Notes under the pieces: generated by a model
What the model was told of the DNA's origin: nothing
Database searches by the model: none
The model's input: the letters and a program-made list of their open reading frames with translations, nothing else
Position numbers and translations under genes: made by a program
Shown: piece by piece, positions 36,220-44,367 of the stretch
Position numbering within the stretch: the stretch's first letter is position 1
How the letters are laid out: every line of letters begins with the position of its first letter
Assembly (NCBI RefSeq): GCF_018128945.1
Contig: NZ_CP068393.1
Location: 1,922,001-1,986,000, forward strand
Length of the DNA: 64,000 nucleotides
Source: Aristaeella hokkaidonensis
GTDB taxonomy: Bacteria; Bacillota; Clostridia; Christensenellales; Aristaeellaceae
Direction of reading: 5' to 3'

Positions 36220-36292
36220 GGGGCATTAGCACAGTTGGTAGCGCGCGACATTCGCATTGTCGAGGTCAGGGGTTCGACTCCCCTATGCTCCA
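36220..36292 (+). tRNA. tRNA-Ala (anticodon CGC)
   Basis: 73 nt. Acceptor GGGGCAT/ATGCTCC with the G3-U70 pair, D-arm GCAC/GCGC (one A-C mismatch), anticodon stem CGACA/TGTCG with loop TTCGCAT (anticodon CGC), T-stem AGGGG/CCCCT with loop TTCGACT. Discriminator A; CCA is not encoded. Confidence 0.97.
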
Positions 36293-36300
36293 CAAAACAT

Positions 36301-36331
36301 TGGCAGGGCTTAACGCCCTGCCATATTTTTT
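36301..36331 (+). terminator. Terminator of tRNA-Ala(CGC)
   Basis: Perfect 9-bp arms TGGCAGGGC and GCCCTGCCA, 5-base loop, then TATTTTTT. Confidence 0.9.
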
Positions 36332-36338
36332 GTGCGCC

Positions 36339-36500
36339 TAGGGGAAGTCGAACCTCCTGCCCGAAGACAATGCGAAGCATTGGAGAGGGCGAACCTCTGA
36401 CGACCGCCAGTGGCGGAAATTTCGTCAGAGGTGAGATCAACCGAAAAGGAGCAATCTCCCCAGTGGGGAGTTGCGACTATTGAGGTTGCGGAACAGGGGC
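36339..36500 (-). repeat. tRNA-linked structured repeat, copy B
   Basis: Same architecture as copy A, read on the minus strand: CTGTTCCGCAACCTCAAT (about 36479-36496), hairpin I (CTCCCC/GGGGAG, loop ACT, 36456-36470), linker CTTTTCGGTTGA, hairpin II (outer 11-bp stem ACCTCTGACGA with TCGTCAGAGGT, bulge AATTT, inner CCGCC/GGCGG with ACT loop, 36393-36432), hairpin III (CAATGC/GCATTG, 3-base loop, 36368-36382) and a T-arm-like end (36339-36359). Like copy A it lies just past the tRNA terminator in antisense orientation. Confidence 0.7.
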
Positions 36501-36800
36501 AAAGGAGGGAAACGTCAGCCCGGTGGGCTGTCCGCCACAGGCGGAAGTGACCCGAGTTTGTTAGCGCGAAAGGGAGGGCAAGTCCCGCTCCAAGGGACTT
36601 GAACGACCATTGAGCGAACGGAATCGACTCTCCGCAACCTCAATCGTCGCTGTTCGCGCTTGGAGCGCGCTCACCGCTCGTTTCGGTTTGGATTCGCGCG
36701 CGCACCGCGGGCATAATTCCCGCCTCGCGCACCGCGCACGAGAGGACTCCGGGTCACTTTTGCCTTTGGCAAATGCCCCACTGGGGTACCGTTTCCCTCG
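36501..36800. repeat. Hairpin-rich repeat region with partial copy C
   Basis: Between the tRNA repeat and the cotH promoter. Contains hairpins CAGCCC/GGGCTG (36506-36520), TCCGCC/GGCGGA (36531-36545) and AAGTCCC/GGGACTT (36580-36600). Copy C of the repeat starts at 36632: CCGCAACCTCAATCGTCGC, hairpin CGCGCT/AGCGCG (36655-36669), then GCTCGTTTCGGTT. Also TTTGCC/GGCAAA (36759-36773) and CCCC/GGGG with ACT loop. Most loops are three bases. No gene is seen. Confidence 0.6.
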
Positions 36801-36876
36801 CTCCCCCTATGTTCCCTCCCCCCTCCTCCCATTTTTAAGTTTTAAGTCTTAAGTTTTCAGTATTCATTCCCCTCAT

Positions 36877-36905
36877 TTGACTTTCACCTCCCCCTTCTGT
36901 AGAAT
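36877..36905 (+). promoter_or_regulatory. Promoter of the CotH-family gene
   Basis: TTGACT (36877-36882), 17-bp spacer, TAGAAT (36900-36905). Confidence 0.75.
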
Positions 36906-36974
36906 GATTCCATAGCCCCCAAAACCCTACACCCCATAAAAAACCATACCTATCTACAGGGAGGGACCTGCAGT

Positions 36975-38504
36975 ATGAAACATACGAAAGCATTCCTTGC
37001 CGCACTGCTTATCGCAATGGCTCTTCTTTGCTGTGCCGGTGCACAGGCAGCCGGCAAACGGCTGTTGCCCCTGATTTCCATCAAAACCGTTACCAAGGGA
37101 GAAGGCACCCGCTTTGTAACTGAACCTGTCAAGGGCAACGTCTCTGCGGCAATCGCCTCCTGGACGCCCAATTACAAGATTCCTCCCGAACCCTATTATG
37201 TCGAATGCACCGTCTCCTATACCGGAACAGATGGTAAAACCACCGTCAGCAAGCAGCCGGCGCAGGTCAAAGTCCGGGGTAACTGGACCACCAGCTATGA
37301 AAAAAAGCCGTTGCGGATCAAATTCACGGAAAAGCAGTCCCTTGGCGACCTTAACGAAGGACAGCCGTTCAAAAACTGGCTCCTGCTGGCGGAATACAAG
37401 GACCTTTCCATGCTGCGGAACAAAACAGCCTTTGAACTGGCACACAAAATCCTGAGAGAAGACCTTTACTGTTCCGACTGCGAACTGGTTGAGGTGGAGA
37501 TCAACGGTAAATACTGGGGCGTATACCTCCTCGCGGAACAGCAGGAAGCAGCCAAGGGCCGCGTAAACGTGCCTGAACCCAAAGAAGGAGAAAACGGCCC
37601 GAACGTGGGATACTTTGTGGAATATGACGCATATTACACGTTGGAGGACCGCCTGCACTCCTTCACCATCAATTACAACAATTTTGCGCCGCTGATTCCG
37701 TTTAACGGTTATCCCAATGCAAACCCTTTCACACCACTTTGCACGGATCCCCAGCATAAGCAGGATCTTGTGGGCTTCACGATCAAGAGCAATGTCCGCT
37801 CCGAAACCCAGCGCATCACAATCCGGAACTTTATTTCCAACGCATACGTCATCATGTATTCTGCCGCCTATGACGATAAAGCCCTGGAGATGACCGACGA
37901 TTACCGCAATACTGTATCGTCGTCAATGACGCCCCGGGAAGCTGTCGAAGCTATCGTCGACGTTCAGTCCCTTGCGGATATGTATATACTCAGTGAACTC
38001 ACCTGCGATCCGGATATTTACTATTCCAGCTTTTTCATGAGTGCCGATCTCAGTCCCGACGGTGACAAAAAGCTGCGGTTTGAAGCACCCTGGGACTTTG
38101 ATTCAGCCATGGGAAACCGTTATGTCGTCGAGTACGGACGCGGGTACCACGCAGCCAATGTAGTGGATGATGTGGATCATGTGTACAAGGCAATCAACCC
38201 TTGGCTCACCGTACTGATGAAGCAGGAATGGTTCACAGATATCATTGCCCGGAAGTGGACAGATCTTTATGATCGGGGCGTGTTCACCGAAGCCATTGAG
38301 TCAGTCCGTTCTGACAGCCAGAAGTACAAATCCGCATTTACGAAAAACTATAAACGCTGGAGCAATATGAGAGACAAGTCTCCCATCGACTATGAACTGA
38401 ACCGGCAGGCCTATGCCTGCAAAAACGAAGAGGAGTCTGCCGAACAGCTTGCAACGTGGCTTGAAAGACGGATCAAATTCATGAACGAAGTATGGCATAA
38501 ATAA
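36975..38504 (+). CDS. CotH kinase-family secreted protein
   Basis: 509 aa with a signal peptide (about 1-26, cleavage after A-Q-A-A). The CotH domain follows: VKVRGNWTTSYEKKPLRIKF near 95-115, NWLLLAEYKDLSMLRNKTAFELA, VEVEINGKYWGVYLLAEQ near 180 and the metal/catalytic-type PWDFDSAMGN near 375. CotH proteins are protein kinases of spore coats; secreted homologues also occur with cellulosomes and surface proteins in gut Clostridia, so sporulation is not implied. Start at ATG 36975 after gggaggg. Followed 11 bases later by the flavoprotein gene. Confidence 0.92.
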   Translation: MKHTKAFLAALLIAMALLCCAGAQAAGKRLLPLISIKTVTKGEGTRFVTEPVKGNVSAAIASWTPNYKIPPEPYYVECTVSYTGTDGKTTVSKQPAQVKVRGNWTTSYEKKPLRIKFTEKQSLGDLNEGQPFKNWLLLAEYKDLSMLRNKTAFELAHKILREDLYCSDCELVEVEINGKYWGVYLLAEQQEAAKGRVNVPEPKEGENGPNVGYFVEYDAYYTLEDRLHSFTINYNNFAPLIPFNGYPNANPFTPLCTDPQHKQDLVGFTIKSNVRSETQRITIRNFISNAYVIMYSAAYDDKALEMTDDYRNTVSSSMTPREAVEAIVDVQSLADMYILSELTCDPDIYYSSFFMSADLSPDGDKKLRFEAPWDFDSAMGNRYVVEYGRGYHAANVVDDVDHVYKAINPWLTVLMKQEWFTDIIARKWTDLYDRGVFTEAIESVRSDSQKYKSAFTKNYKRWSNMRDKSPIDYELNRQAYACKNEEESAEQLATWLERRIKFMNEVWHK

Positions 38505-38515
38505 GCAGGAGTGCA

Positions 38516-39070
38516 ATGAAAACACTGATACTGAACGGTTCTCCCAGGGCAAACGGCGACACCGTCAGCCTGATCAGAGAGCTGACGAAGAAACTGCCTG
38601 GAGAATATAAAATCGTAGACGCCTATCACTGCGACGTTTCCCCCTGCGTTGACTGCCGATACTGCTGGGAACACAGCGGCTGCGCCATTGCCGATGGAAT
38701 GCAGGAGATCTATGACTACATTCAGGAATGTGACAACATCCTGATCGCTTCCCCGGTGTATTTTTCAGAGCTGACCGGCAAACTGCTGGATCTGGGAAGC
38801 GGGCTCCAGACCTATTACTGCGCCACGTTCTTTCGGAAAGAAAAGCCCATCCCTAAAGAGAAAAAGGGCGCAGTAATGCTGGTCGGCGGCGGTGACGGCC
38901 ATATGGAAAAGGCATACAGCACAGCTCGTATCCTTTTACGGCATATGAACTGTCAATCCATTCACGATCTGGTATCCAGCCACAACACCAATGTAACACC
39001 TGCCGCAGACGACGCAAATGCCCTTCAGGGTATAGACAGCATTATCAACTTCTTCGCCAATCCCCACTAA
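38516..39070 (+). CDS. Flavodoxin-like NAD(P)H-dependent oxidoreductase
   Basis: 184-aa cytoplasmic flavoprotein of the FMN-reductase/NAD(P)H-oxidoreductase type. The FMN phosphate loop is ILNGSPRANGDTVSL at the N-terminus; ASPVYFSELTGKLLDLG near 80 is the second FMN-contact region. A Cys-x-x-Cys-containing stretch (SPCVDCRYCWEHSGCAI, residues 42-58) is typical of the iron-sulfur-flavoprotein-like subgroup. The electron acceptor is unknown. An 11-base gap after cotH suggests cotranscription; a bidirectional terminator follows at 39220. Confidence 0.88.
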   Translation: MKTLILNGSPRANGDTVSLIRELTKKLPGEYKIVDAYHCDVSPCVDCRYCWEHSGCAIADGMQEIYDYIQECDNILIASPVYFSELTGKLLDLGSGLQTYYCATFFRKEKPIPKEKKGAVMLVGGGDGHMEKAYSTARILLRHMNCQSIHDLVSSHNTNVTPAADDANALQGIDSIINFFANPH

Positions 39071-39185
39071 ACGCACAGCAGCCTCATCCTGATATATGCC
39101 CGGATTCCCGGACACATTGATGATCGATGCTCAACTCATAGTGCCCGCAGGCATTCATTGTTGCAGTTTTCAATGGGCCAAATAT

Positions 39186-39200
39186 CAGCCTGGTGGGCTG
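39186..39200. repeat. Hairpin matching one at 36506-36520
   Basis: CAGCCT/GGGCTG with a GGT loop; 17 of 18 bases match the hairpin at 36505-36522, suggesting a dispersed family. Confidence 0.45.
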
Positions 39201-39219
39201 TCAAATGAGACAAACAGAA

Positions 39220-39254
39220 AATCCGAACCCATAAAAGGTTCGGATTCATTTTTT
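39220..39254. terminator. Bidirectional terminator
   Basis: Arms AATCCGAACC and GGTTCGGATT, 7-base loop, T-run on the plus side, between convergent genes. Confidence 0.8.
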
Positions 39255-39283
39255 CGGCTGGCAGGGTATTTCCCCTCCCCATA

Positions 39284-40081
39284 TTATCCCGCATATCCCC
39301 GGGCTATAAACATTCCGTACTCTTTGGGCAGATCCACCACACCGTTTACGGCATGCTCTGCTATGATTTCCTTCAGCCGTTCCACCGGAACGTCATTCAA
39401 AGCCTTGAGCGAAGCCAGACTGGTCAGATAGCTTACAAGATCGTCAATATCCGTTATGTGAAGGGAATCCTTGTAGATCCTTGCCTCAATCTCTGAAAAA
39501 GCAGTCTTTAATTTCTGTGCTCCGTTCTGCATCGTGAAATTATGGTTGGGATTGAAGTTCTCCCCGCTGAGCTTAAACCATTCGGCAAGCTGCTCAACAA
39601 AGTTGTTTTCTCCCAGGGTCGCACAATAGAACGTTCCGTCGTCCTTCAGTACTCTTCTGACTTCGCTGATTCCTTTATTGATGTCGGGAACATGATAAAG
39701 CATGGAATTGGCAATCACCACGTCAAAGGAGTTGTCCTCAAACGGCAGGTCCTGAATATCCGCCACCCGATACTCAATCTGATCCTTTTCTCCCAGGTTC
39801 TTCCTCGCAGTATCGAGCATTCCCTCCGAAAAGTCCGTGAGCACAAGTTTTCCAAACTGACTGATCAGTTCATCCCTTCCGATCCACAGGCTTCCCGTAC
39901 CGCATCCCAGTTCCAGGACCTTCATTCCTGCGCTGATCTGGTAATTTGAAACAATCCAGTTTCCATATCCAAGTTTGTTGGTTGAATACTTGTCATGGAA
40001 CGAAATCCTGGTATCCAGTCCATTGGATGTTTTATACTGTTCCTTCACCGCTTCGGTATTATTGGAGCTTCCAATCTGCAT
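39284..40081 (-). CDS. Class I SAM-dependent methyltransferase
   Basis: 265 aa. SAM-binding motif I MKVLELGCGTGSLWIG near residue 52, motif II KLVLTDFSEGMLDTAR, motif III YRVADIQDLPFEDNSFDVVIANSMLYHVPD (in parts: ADIQDLPFEDNSFD, then the post-motif). This is a Methyltransf_11-type small-molecule methyltransferase; the substrate is unknown. Start at ATG 40081, directly behind aggaggaaga; upstream in-frame codons belong to a decayed acetyltransferase read out of frame. Confidence 0.88.
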   Translation of the reverse strand: MQIGSSNNTEAVKEQYKTSNGLDTRISFHDKYSTNKLGYGNWIVSNYQISAGMKVLELGCGTGSLWIGRDELISQFGKLVLTDFSEGMLDTARKNLGEKDQIEYRVADIQDLPFEDNSFDVVIANSMLYHVPDINKGISEVRRVLKDDGTFYCATLGENNFVEQLAEWFKLSGENFNPNHNFTMQNGAQKLKTAFSEIEARIYKDSLHITDIDDLVSYLTSLASLKALNDVPVERLKEIIAEHAVNGVVDLPKEYGMFIARGYAG

Positions 40082-40124
40082 ATTTCTTCCTCCTGTATAT
40101 TTTTCAATGCCGGTCTCATCCGGT

Positions 40125-40318
40125 TTACCGGTCCAGCATTTTACCCATTTCAATCCGCATATTATGTTTCTCCGGGTCATGGTTTGAATAGGCATATCTG
40201 TCAAAACCGATGACCTGGAAGCCGTTCTTCTTATAAAAGGATATCGCCTTGTAATTAAAGCTCCGGGTCTCATGCACGGCCATTTATATTCATCATAGTC
40301 CAGTTGCCTGATATCCAT
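40125..40318 (-). pseudogene. GNAT acetyltransferase remnant
   Basis: Minus strand begins MDIRQLDYDEYKW at 40318 and, one frame over, ends with a GNAT C-terminus: RSFNYKAISFYKKNGFQVIG, then FDRYAYSNHDPEKHNMRIEM, stop at 40125. The A-x-x-F-Y-K-K-x-G-F segment is the hallmark of GNAT enzymes. The central acetyl-CoA-binding core is missing and the frame is shifted at the join (near 40275), so an internal deletion inactivated it. The remnant sits directly upstream of the methyltransferase gene. Confidence 0.75.
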
Positions 40319-40393
40319 TTTTCTCTCCATCAATCTTGATAGGTGTACTTTTTTATTTACCTTCCGTGTAGCGGCACGCTCTTTACTCTTCAT

Positions 40394-40701
40394 TCATCAC
40401 CCTGATGTTCCGATTGCGTTCCCGATTGCAAACGGGCTGGGAGATCTTTCGACGCGTTCGCTACGCTCACTTGCTCAAGATGACACCCAAAGCACATTGA
40501 ATAACTCACAGCGCCCACGTTGTCATTCCCGCCGCAGCGGATCATTCTGCATTCTGCATTCTTAATTGTTGAGGAGTTGTCCAAATCTATGATTTGGGTA
40601 ACAACTCCCATGCTACAGCTGTCAAAGGCGCACAGCGGCTTTGGTAACAGCGATCACAGCATTTGTCATCGCAAAGCGATGACACCGCCTCCTACCTGTC
40701 T
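40394..40701. repeat. Intergenic region with repeats and hairpins
   Basis: No gene seen. Holds a CTCAAGATGACAC-type dispersed repeat (40446-40490), ATTCTGCATTCTGCATTCTT units (40547-40567), a large hairpin (40573-40608: GGAGTTGT/ACAACTCC outside, CCAAATC/GATTTGG inside, loop TAT) and a 9-bp hairpin TGTCATCGC/GCGATGACA with AAA loop (40664-40684). Confidence 0.6.
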
Positions 40702-41451
40702 CTATTCCCTCCCCAGGATTTCCTCCACCGCGCTCTCCGGGTTCTGCAAAAACCTCACCGTTGTCCTGTAGTGATCCGTGTCCTGAAAGCGCACGCTGTC
40801 AATTCCTTCCTCACGGATCTGGTAAACCTCTGCGCCCGGGAATGCCAGCAGCATCGGGGAATGAGTCGCGATTATAAACTGGCTGTCCCTCCGGACCAGC
40901 TCATCCATATTCTGCATCAGCCGGATGATTCCCCGGGGCGACATGGCCGCTTCCGGCTCATCCAGGATATACAGTCCCTGTCCTCCGAACCGGTTCTCCA
41001 CCAGCGCCAGGAAGCTTTCTCCATGGGACTGCCGATGCAGGGATACACCGCCGTAACTGTTAATCACAGGGCCCCCGCACCCGGGCTCCCTGTCCATCTG
41101 GTCAATGTTGGACGCCACGTTATAAAAACTCTCCGCCCGGAGGAAGAAACCGTCCCGCGGATGGAGAAATCCCCGCACAACCTTCAGGTAATTGCACAGC
41201 TCCGAATGGGAGTTCTCCGTGGAAAAATGGAAGTTCTTCGTTCCGCCCTCCGGATTGAAGCCCTGGGAGATCGCCAGCGCCTCAATCAGCGTGGATTTCC
41301 CGGATCCGTTCTCCCCGACAAAGAAAGTCACCTGCTTATGGAATGTAATCCCGTCGTCCGCCAGGTGCTTTACCACCGGCAGCTTTGCCAGATAGTTTTC
41401 CCGGGGCAGCTGTTCCAGCAGGCCCATGCTCCGGATATACAGATCCCTCAT
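40702..41451 (-). CDS. Stand-alone AAA/ABC-type ATPase
   Basis: 249 aa. Walker A FFVGENGSGKSTL near residue 48, ABC-type signature LHRQSHGESFL near 140, Walker B GLYILDEPEAAMSP near 160, and the switch His in IIATHSPML near 195. The short coiled-coil-less layout is that of the AAA_21/AAA_23-type SMC-like single-domain ATPases, found alone in many Firmicutes. No TOPRIM or nuclease partner is next to it. Function is unknown; DNA-associated or defence roles are typical guesses. Divergent from the M29 gene, with a ggaaagg site upstream. Confidence 0.85.
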   Translation of the reverse strand: MRDLYIRSMGLLEQLPRENYLAKLPVVKHLADDGITFHKQVTFFVGENGSGKSTLIEALAISQGFNPEGGTKNFHFSTENSHSELCNYLKVVRGFLHPRDGFFLRAESFYNVASNIDQMDREPGCGGPVINSYGGVSLHRQSHGESFLALVENRFGGQGLYILDEPEAAMSPRGIIRLMQNMDELVRRDSQFIIATHSPMLLAFPGAEVYQIREEGIDSVRFQDTDHYRTTVRFLQNPESAVEEILGRE

Positions 41452-41545
41452 TTGGCACTTTCCTTTCCGTCCGTAATGTATCTGTATTCATAATACCATG
41501 AATATCAAATACGCGTGTATTCTTCTTTCGTTTCCGCCGCGTATA

Positions 41546-41554
41546 TGGTACAAT
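41546..41554 (+). promoter_or_regulatory. Extended -10 promoter of the M29 gene
   Basis: TGG plus TACAAT (41549-41554), extended -10; the -35 is weak. Confidence 0.45.
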
Positions 41555-41649
41555 TGGGAGCATTCATTCGTAAACCCGTCCAATAACATTTGCTGTGTTC
41601 CCTGATCAAGATCATATCTATACCATATCATTCCCGGGAGGAACTCTTC

Positions 41650-42879
41650 ATGAAACAGACCGTCCTTCGCAACTATGCGAAACTGATTGCCCGTATGGGC
41701 GTCAACATCCAGAAAGGCCAGGAGGTTATCATCTATTGTGAACTTGACCAGCCCAGATTTGTGGAAATGCTGGTGGACGAGTGCTATAAAGCCGGTGCCG
41801 GAAGAGTCAGAGTGGAATTCGGTCACCAGCCGCTCTATAAGCTGAACGTCCGTCACCGGAGTGTCACTTCCCTGGCTAAAGTTGAGGAATGGGAAAAGGT
41901 CCGCCTCCAGCACTATGTGGATACGCTGCCCGCCTCCATCACCCTGATCTCCGCCGATCCGGACGGCCTGAAGGGTATCAATCAAGCAAAGGTGGCGAAA
42001 GCGGATCAGAAAAGCTGGCCCATTTACAAGCCCTACTTTGATGCCATGGAGAACAAGTATCAGTGGTGTATCGCCGCTGTTCCCGGCGCCGCCTGGGCAA
42101 AGAAAGTCTTCCCCGGCCTGCCGAAGGGCAGAGCCATTGAAAAGCTCTGGGAAGCGATCCTTTTCACTTCCCGTGCCACCGAGGATCCCATTGCCGCCTG
42201 GGAAACCCACAACAAGGACCTGCATGACCGCTGCGTCTTCCTCAACAACCTGGGCATCGCCGAACTGCGCTACAGGGGTGATAACGGCACCAACCTGACC
42301 GTTGGACTGATCCCGGAGGGAACCTTCACCGGCGGCGTCGATACTACCATCGGTGGTGTCCCTTTCGACGCCAATATTCCCAGCGAGGAATGCTACACCT
42401 CTCCCATGCGTGGGAAAGCTGAAGGCATTGTCTATGCCACCAAGCCCCTTTCCTACAACGGCCAGCTCATTGAAAACTTCTGGGTACGCTTTGAAAACGG
42501 AAAGGCTGTGGAAGTCCATGCCGAAAAGAACCAGGCCCTGCTGGAGCAGATGATCTCCATGGATGAGGGCGCGGCTTACCTGGGCGAATGCGCCCTGGTG
42601 CCGGTCAATTCCCCGATTTCCGAATCCGGAATCCTGTTCTACGAAACCCTCTTTGATGAGAACGCCGCCTGCCATCTGGCGCTGGGCATGGGCTTCACCA
42701 ACACCATCCGCGGCTTTGAAAACAAAACAGTGGATGAATGCCGTGAAATGGGTATCAACGATTCCATGGAACACAATGATTTCATGATCGGCTACGAAGG
42801 CCTGGATATCGACGCGGTCACCAGGGACGGCAAAACCGTTCCGATCTTCCGCCGGGGCAAATGGGCCTTTGACGTCTGA
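41650..42879 (+). CDS. M29 family aminopeptidase
   Basis: 409-aa metallo-aminopeptidase of the thermophilic AmpS/PepS type, removing N-terminal residues with two metal ions. Seen: LRNYAKLIARMGVNIQKGQEVIIYCEL at the start (in parts), WAKKVFPG, LRYRGDNGTNLTVGLIPEG near 220, the metal-ligand Glu regions NIPSEECYTSP near 260 and GECALVPVNSPIS near 320, LFDENAACHLALG near 340 with the His, and NDSMEHNDFMIG near 375. Start at ATG 41650 because gggagg is 8 bases upstream; upstream codons lack a site. First of a series of plus-strand genes. Confidence 0.94.
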   Translation: MKQTVLRNYAKLIARMGVNIQKGQEVIIYCELDQPRFVEMLVDECYKAGAGRVRVEFGHQPLYKLNVRHRSVTSLAKVEEWEKVRLQHYVDTLPASITLISADPDGLKGINQAKVAKADQKSWPIYKPYFDAMENKYQWCIAAVPGAAWAKKVFPGLPKGRAIEKLWEAILFTSRATEDPIAAWETHNKDLHDRCVFLNNLGIAELRYRGDNGTNLTVGLIPEGTFTGGVDTTIGGVPFDANIPSEECYTSPMRGKAEGIVYATKPLSYNGQLIENFWVRFENGKAVEVHAEKNQALLEQMISMDEGAAYLGECALVPVNSPISESGILFYETLFDENAACHLALGMGFTNTIRGFENKTVDECREMGINDSMEHNDFMIGYEGLDIDAVTRDGKTVPIFRRGKWAFDV

Positions 42880-42921
42880 GTCAATCCATCTTCATCTTCA
42901 CTTTCAGATAGGAGCAAATCT

Positions 42922-43554
42922 ATGACTACAATCAAGCGGATCAAAGGCGGCACGGATAACTGCTACCTGATCACCGACGGCACCAAAGCAATCCTTGTGG
43001 ACACCGCCAGCAAACAGTGTCTGGATCAGGTGATTGCGGAGTGCGATAAATACGAAATGAAACTGATCGTGCTGACGCATGTCCATTTTGATCATGCGGA
43101 AAACGCGGCAGAACTGTCCAAAAGATATGGTGTTCCCGTAGCCATGCATCCGAAGGACGAGGAGCTTTTTGAAAGCTTTGATAAACAGCCTTTGAAGTCT
43201 TCCGGCGTGGTGGGAACCGTGGTTCTCGGCATGTCCCTGAAGGTACTGAAAAACACCCCCGTCGAGCGGCCGGATAACCTGATCTTCGTCGGTGAGGGAG
43301 AGGATCTGAGCGCTTACGGCTTTAACGCCAGAGTGATCGAACTTCCCGGTCACACCCTGGGTTCCATCGGCGTGGACGTGGAGGAAAAGCACCTGCTCGT
43401 CGGCGATGCCCTGGATAACTGGATCCGGCCCGGTGTGGGACACCTCTTCTATGACAGGGACGCTATCGAAAAGAGTGCCGAAAAGATCCGGGCCCTGGGC
43501 GACCGGACAATCTGGTACGGTCACGGAAAGCCGACCAAAAACGGCCTGTTCTGA
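42922..43554 (+). CDS. Metallo-beta-lactamase-fold hydrolase
   Basis: 210-aa cytoplasmic MBL-fold enzyme. Metal ligands: LTHVHFDHAENAAEL near residue 53 (H-x-H-x-D-H), VIELPGHTLGSIG near 145, VGDALDN near 168, and a late His (WYGHGKPT). This is the glyoxalase-II/hydroxyacylglutathione-hydrolase-like group, but the substrate cannot be named. Spaced 42 bases from the aminopeptidase gene and 34 from the next methyltransferase, all on one strand. Confidence 0.9.
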   Translation: MTTIKRIKGGTDNCYLITDGTKAILVDTASKQCLDQVIAECDKYEMKLIVLTHVHFDHAENAAELSKRYGVPVAMHPKDEELFESFDKQPLKSSGVVGTVVLGMSLKVLKNTPVERPDNLIFVGEGEDLSAYGFNARVIELPGHTLGSIGVDVEEKHLLVGDALDNWIRPGVGHLFYDRDAIEKSAEKIRALGDRTIWYGHGKPTKNGLF

Positions 43555-43588
43555 TTTCCCTAATAAACACTTTGGAGGATAAACCCCC

Positions 43589-44347
43589 ATGAGTCATCTC
43601 TATGATCGGGCGGAGATCTATGACCTGATCGAAAACGAAAAACGGACTGAAATCATCCGGAATGACTGGAAGGAATTCCTGGGCGACCGGCCCATTCATA
43701 CCCTTCTCGACGTCAGCATCGGTTCAGGCAGCATGACCCTGCCGCTCCAGGAACTCGGCATTGAGATCAGCGGATCCGACCTGAGTGAAACAATGCTTTC
43801 CCGGTGCGGGAAAAAGGCTGCCGCGAAGCAAAAACCCATTGAGCTGAAATGCAGCGATTTCAGGGATCTCTCCGTCTGGGAGGACAGGCAGTTTGACTGC
43901 GTCGCCAGCACCGGAAACTCGCTGGCCTACGTGACCAACGAAGACGTCCTGAAAACCCTTGAAGGCATGGACGCCCACGTGAAGCCCGGCGGATACCTCT
44001 GTTTCGACTCCCGGAACTGGGAAAAGATCCGGCGGGAAAAGCAGCGTTTCTACCTGTACAATCCCTTCTTCCATGACGGCACAAGGGTCAACCTTGTCCA
44101 GGTCTGGGACCACAATCCGGACGGGTCGATCACCTTCAACCTGCTGTACACCTTTGAGCAGGAGAACAGGATCGTCCAGAAAGAAATTTTTGAGGAGCAT
44201 TACAATCCCTTCCCGCTGTCCATCGTCGAAAAGAAGCTGGCGGAGCTGGGCTATGGTCCAATCTCCCTGCGCCCGGTTCCCTGCAACTTTCCGGAAACGG
44301 ACTTTGAGAAAATCGACTGGTACAGGATCATCGCGCAGAAACAATAA
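43589..44347 (+). CDS. Class I SAM-dependent methyltransferase
   Basis: 252 aa. Motif I is LLDVSIGSGSMTLPL near residue 39 (a variant of D-x-G-x-G-x-G in which Ser replaces the first Gly), motif II ISGSDLSETML, motif III DFRDLSVWEDRQFDCVASTGNSLAYV (in parts). It resembles glycine/sarcosine-type N-methyltransferases in the C-terminal strand order. Substrate unknown. Followed after 20 bases by another methyltransferase gene. Confidence 0.88.
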   Translation: MSHLYDRAEIYDLIENEKRTEIIRNDWKEFLGDRPIHTLLDVSIGSGSMTLPLQELGIEISGSDLSETMLSRCGKKAAAKQKPIELKCSDFRDLSVWEDRQFDCVASTGNSLAYVTNEDVLKTLEGMDAHVKPGGYLCFDSRNWEKIRREKQRFYLYNPFFHDGTRVNLVQVWDHNPDGSITFNLLYTFEQENRIVQKEIFEEHYNPFPLSIVEKKLAELGYGPISLRPVPCNFPETDFEKIDWYRIIAQKQ

Positions 44348-44367
44348 CGGTTGTAAAGGAGATACTT

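Noticed and set aside
40082..40393. N-terminal extension of the methyltransferase at 39284
   Set aside because: These codons are the GNAT remnant read in the wrong frame; the ATG at 40081 has a strong ribosome-binding site.
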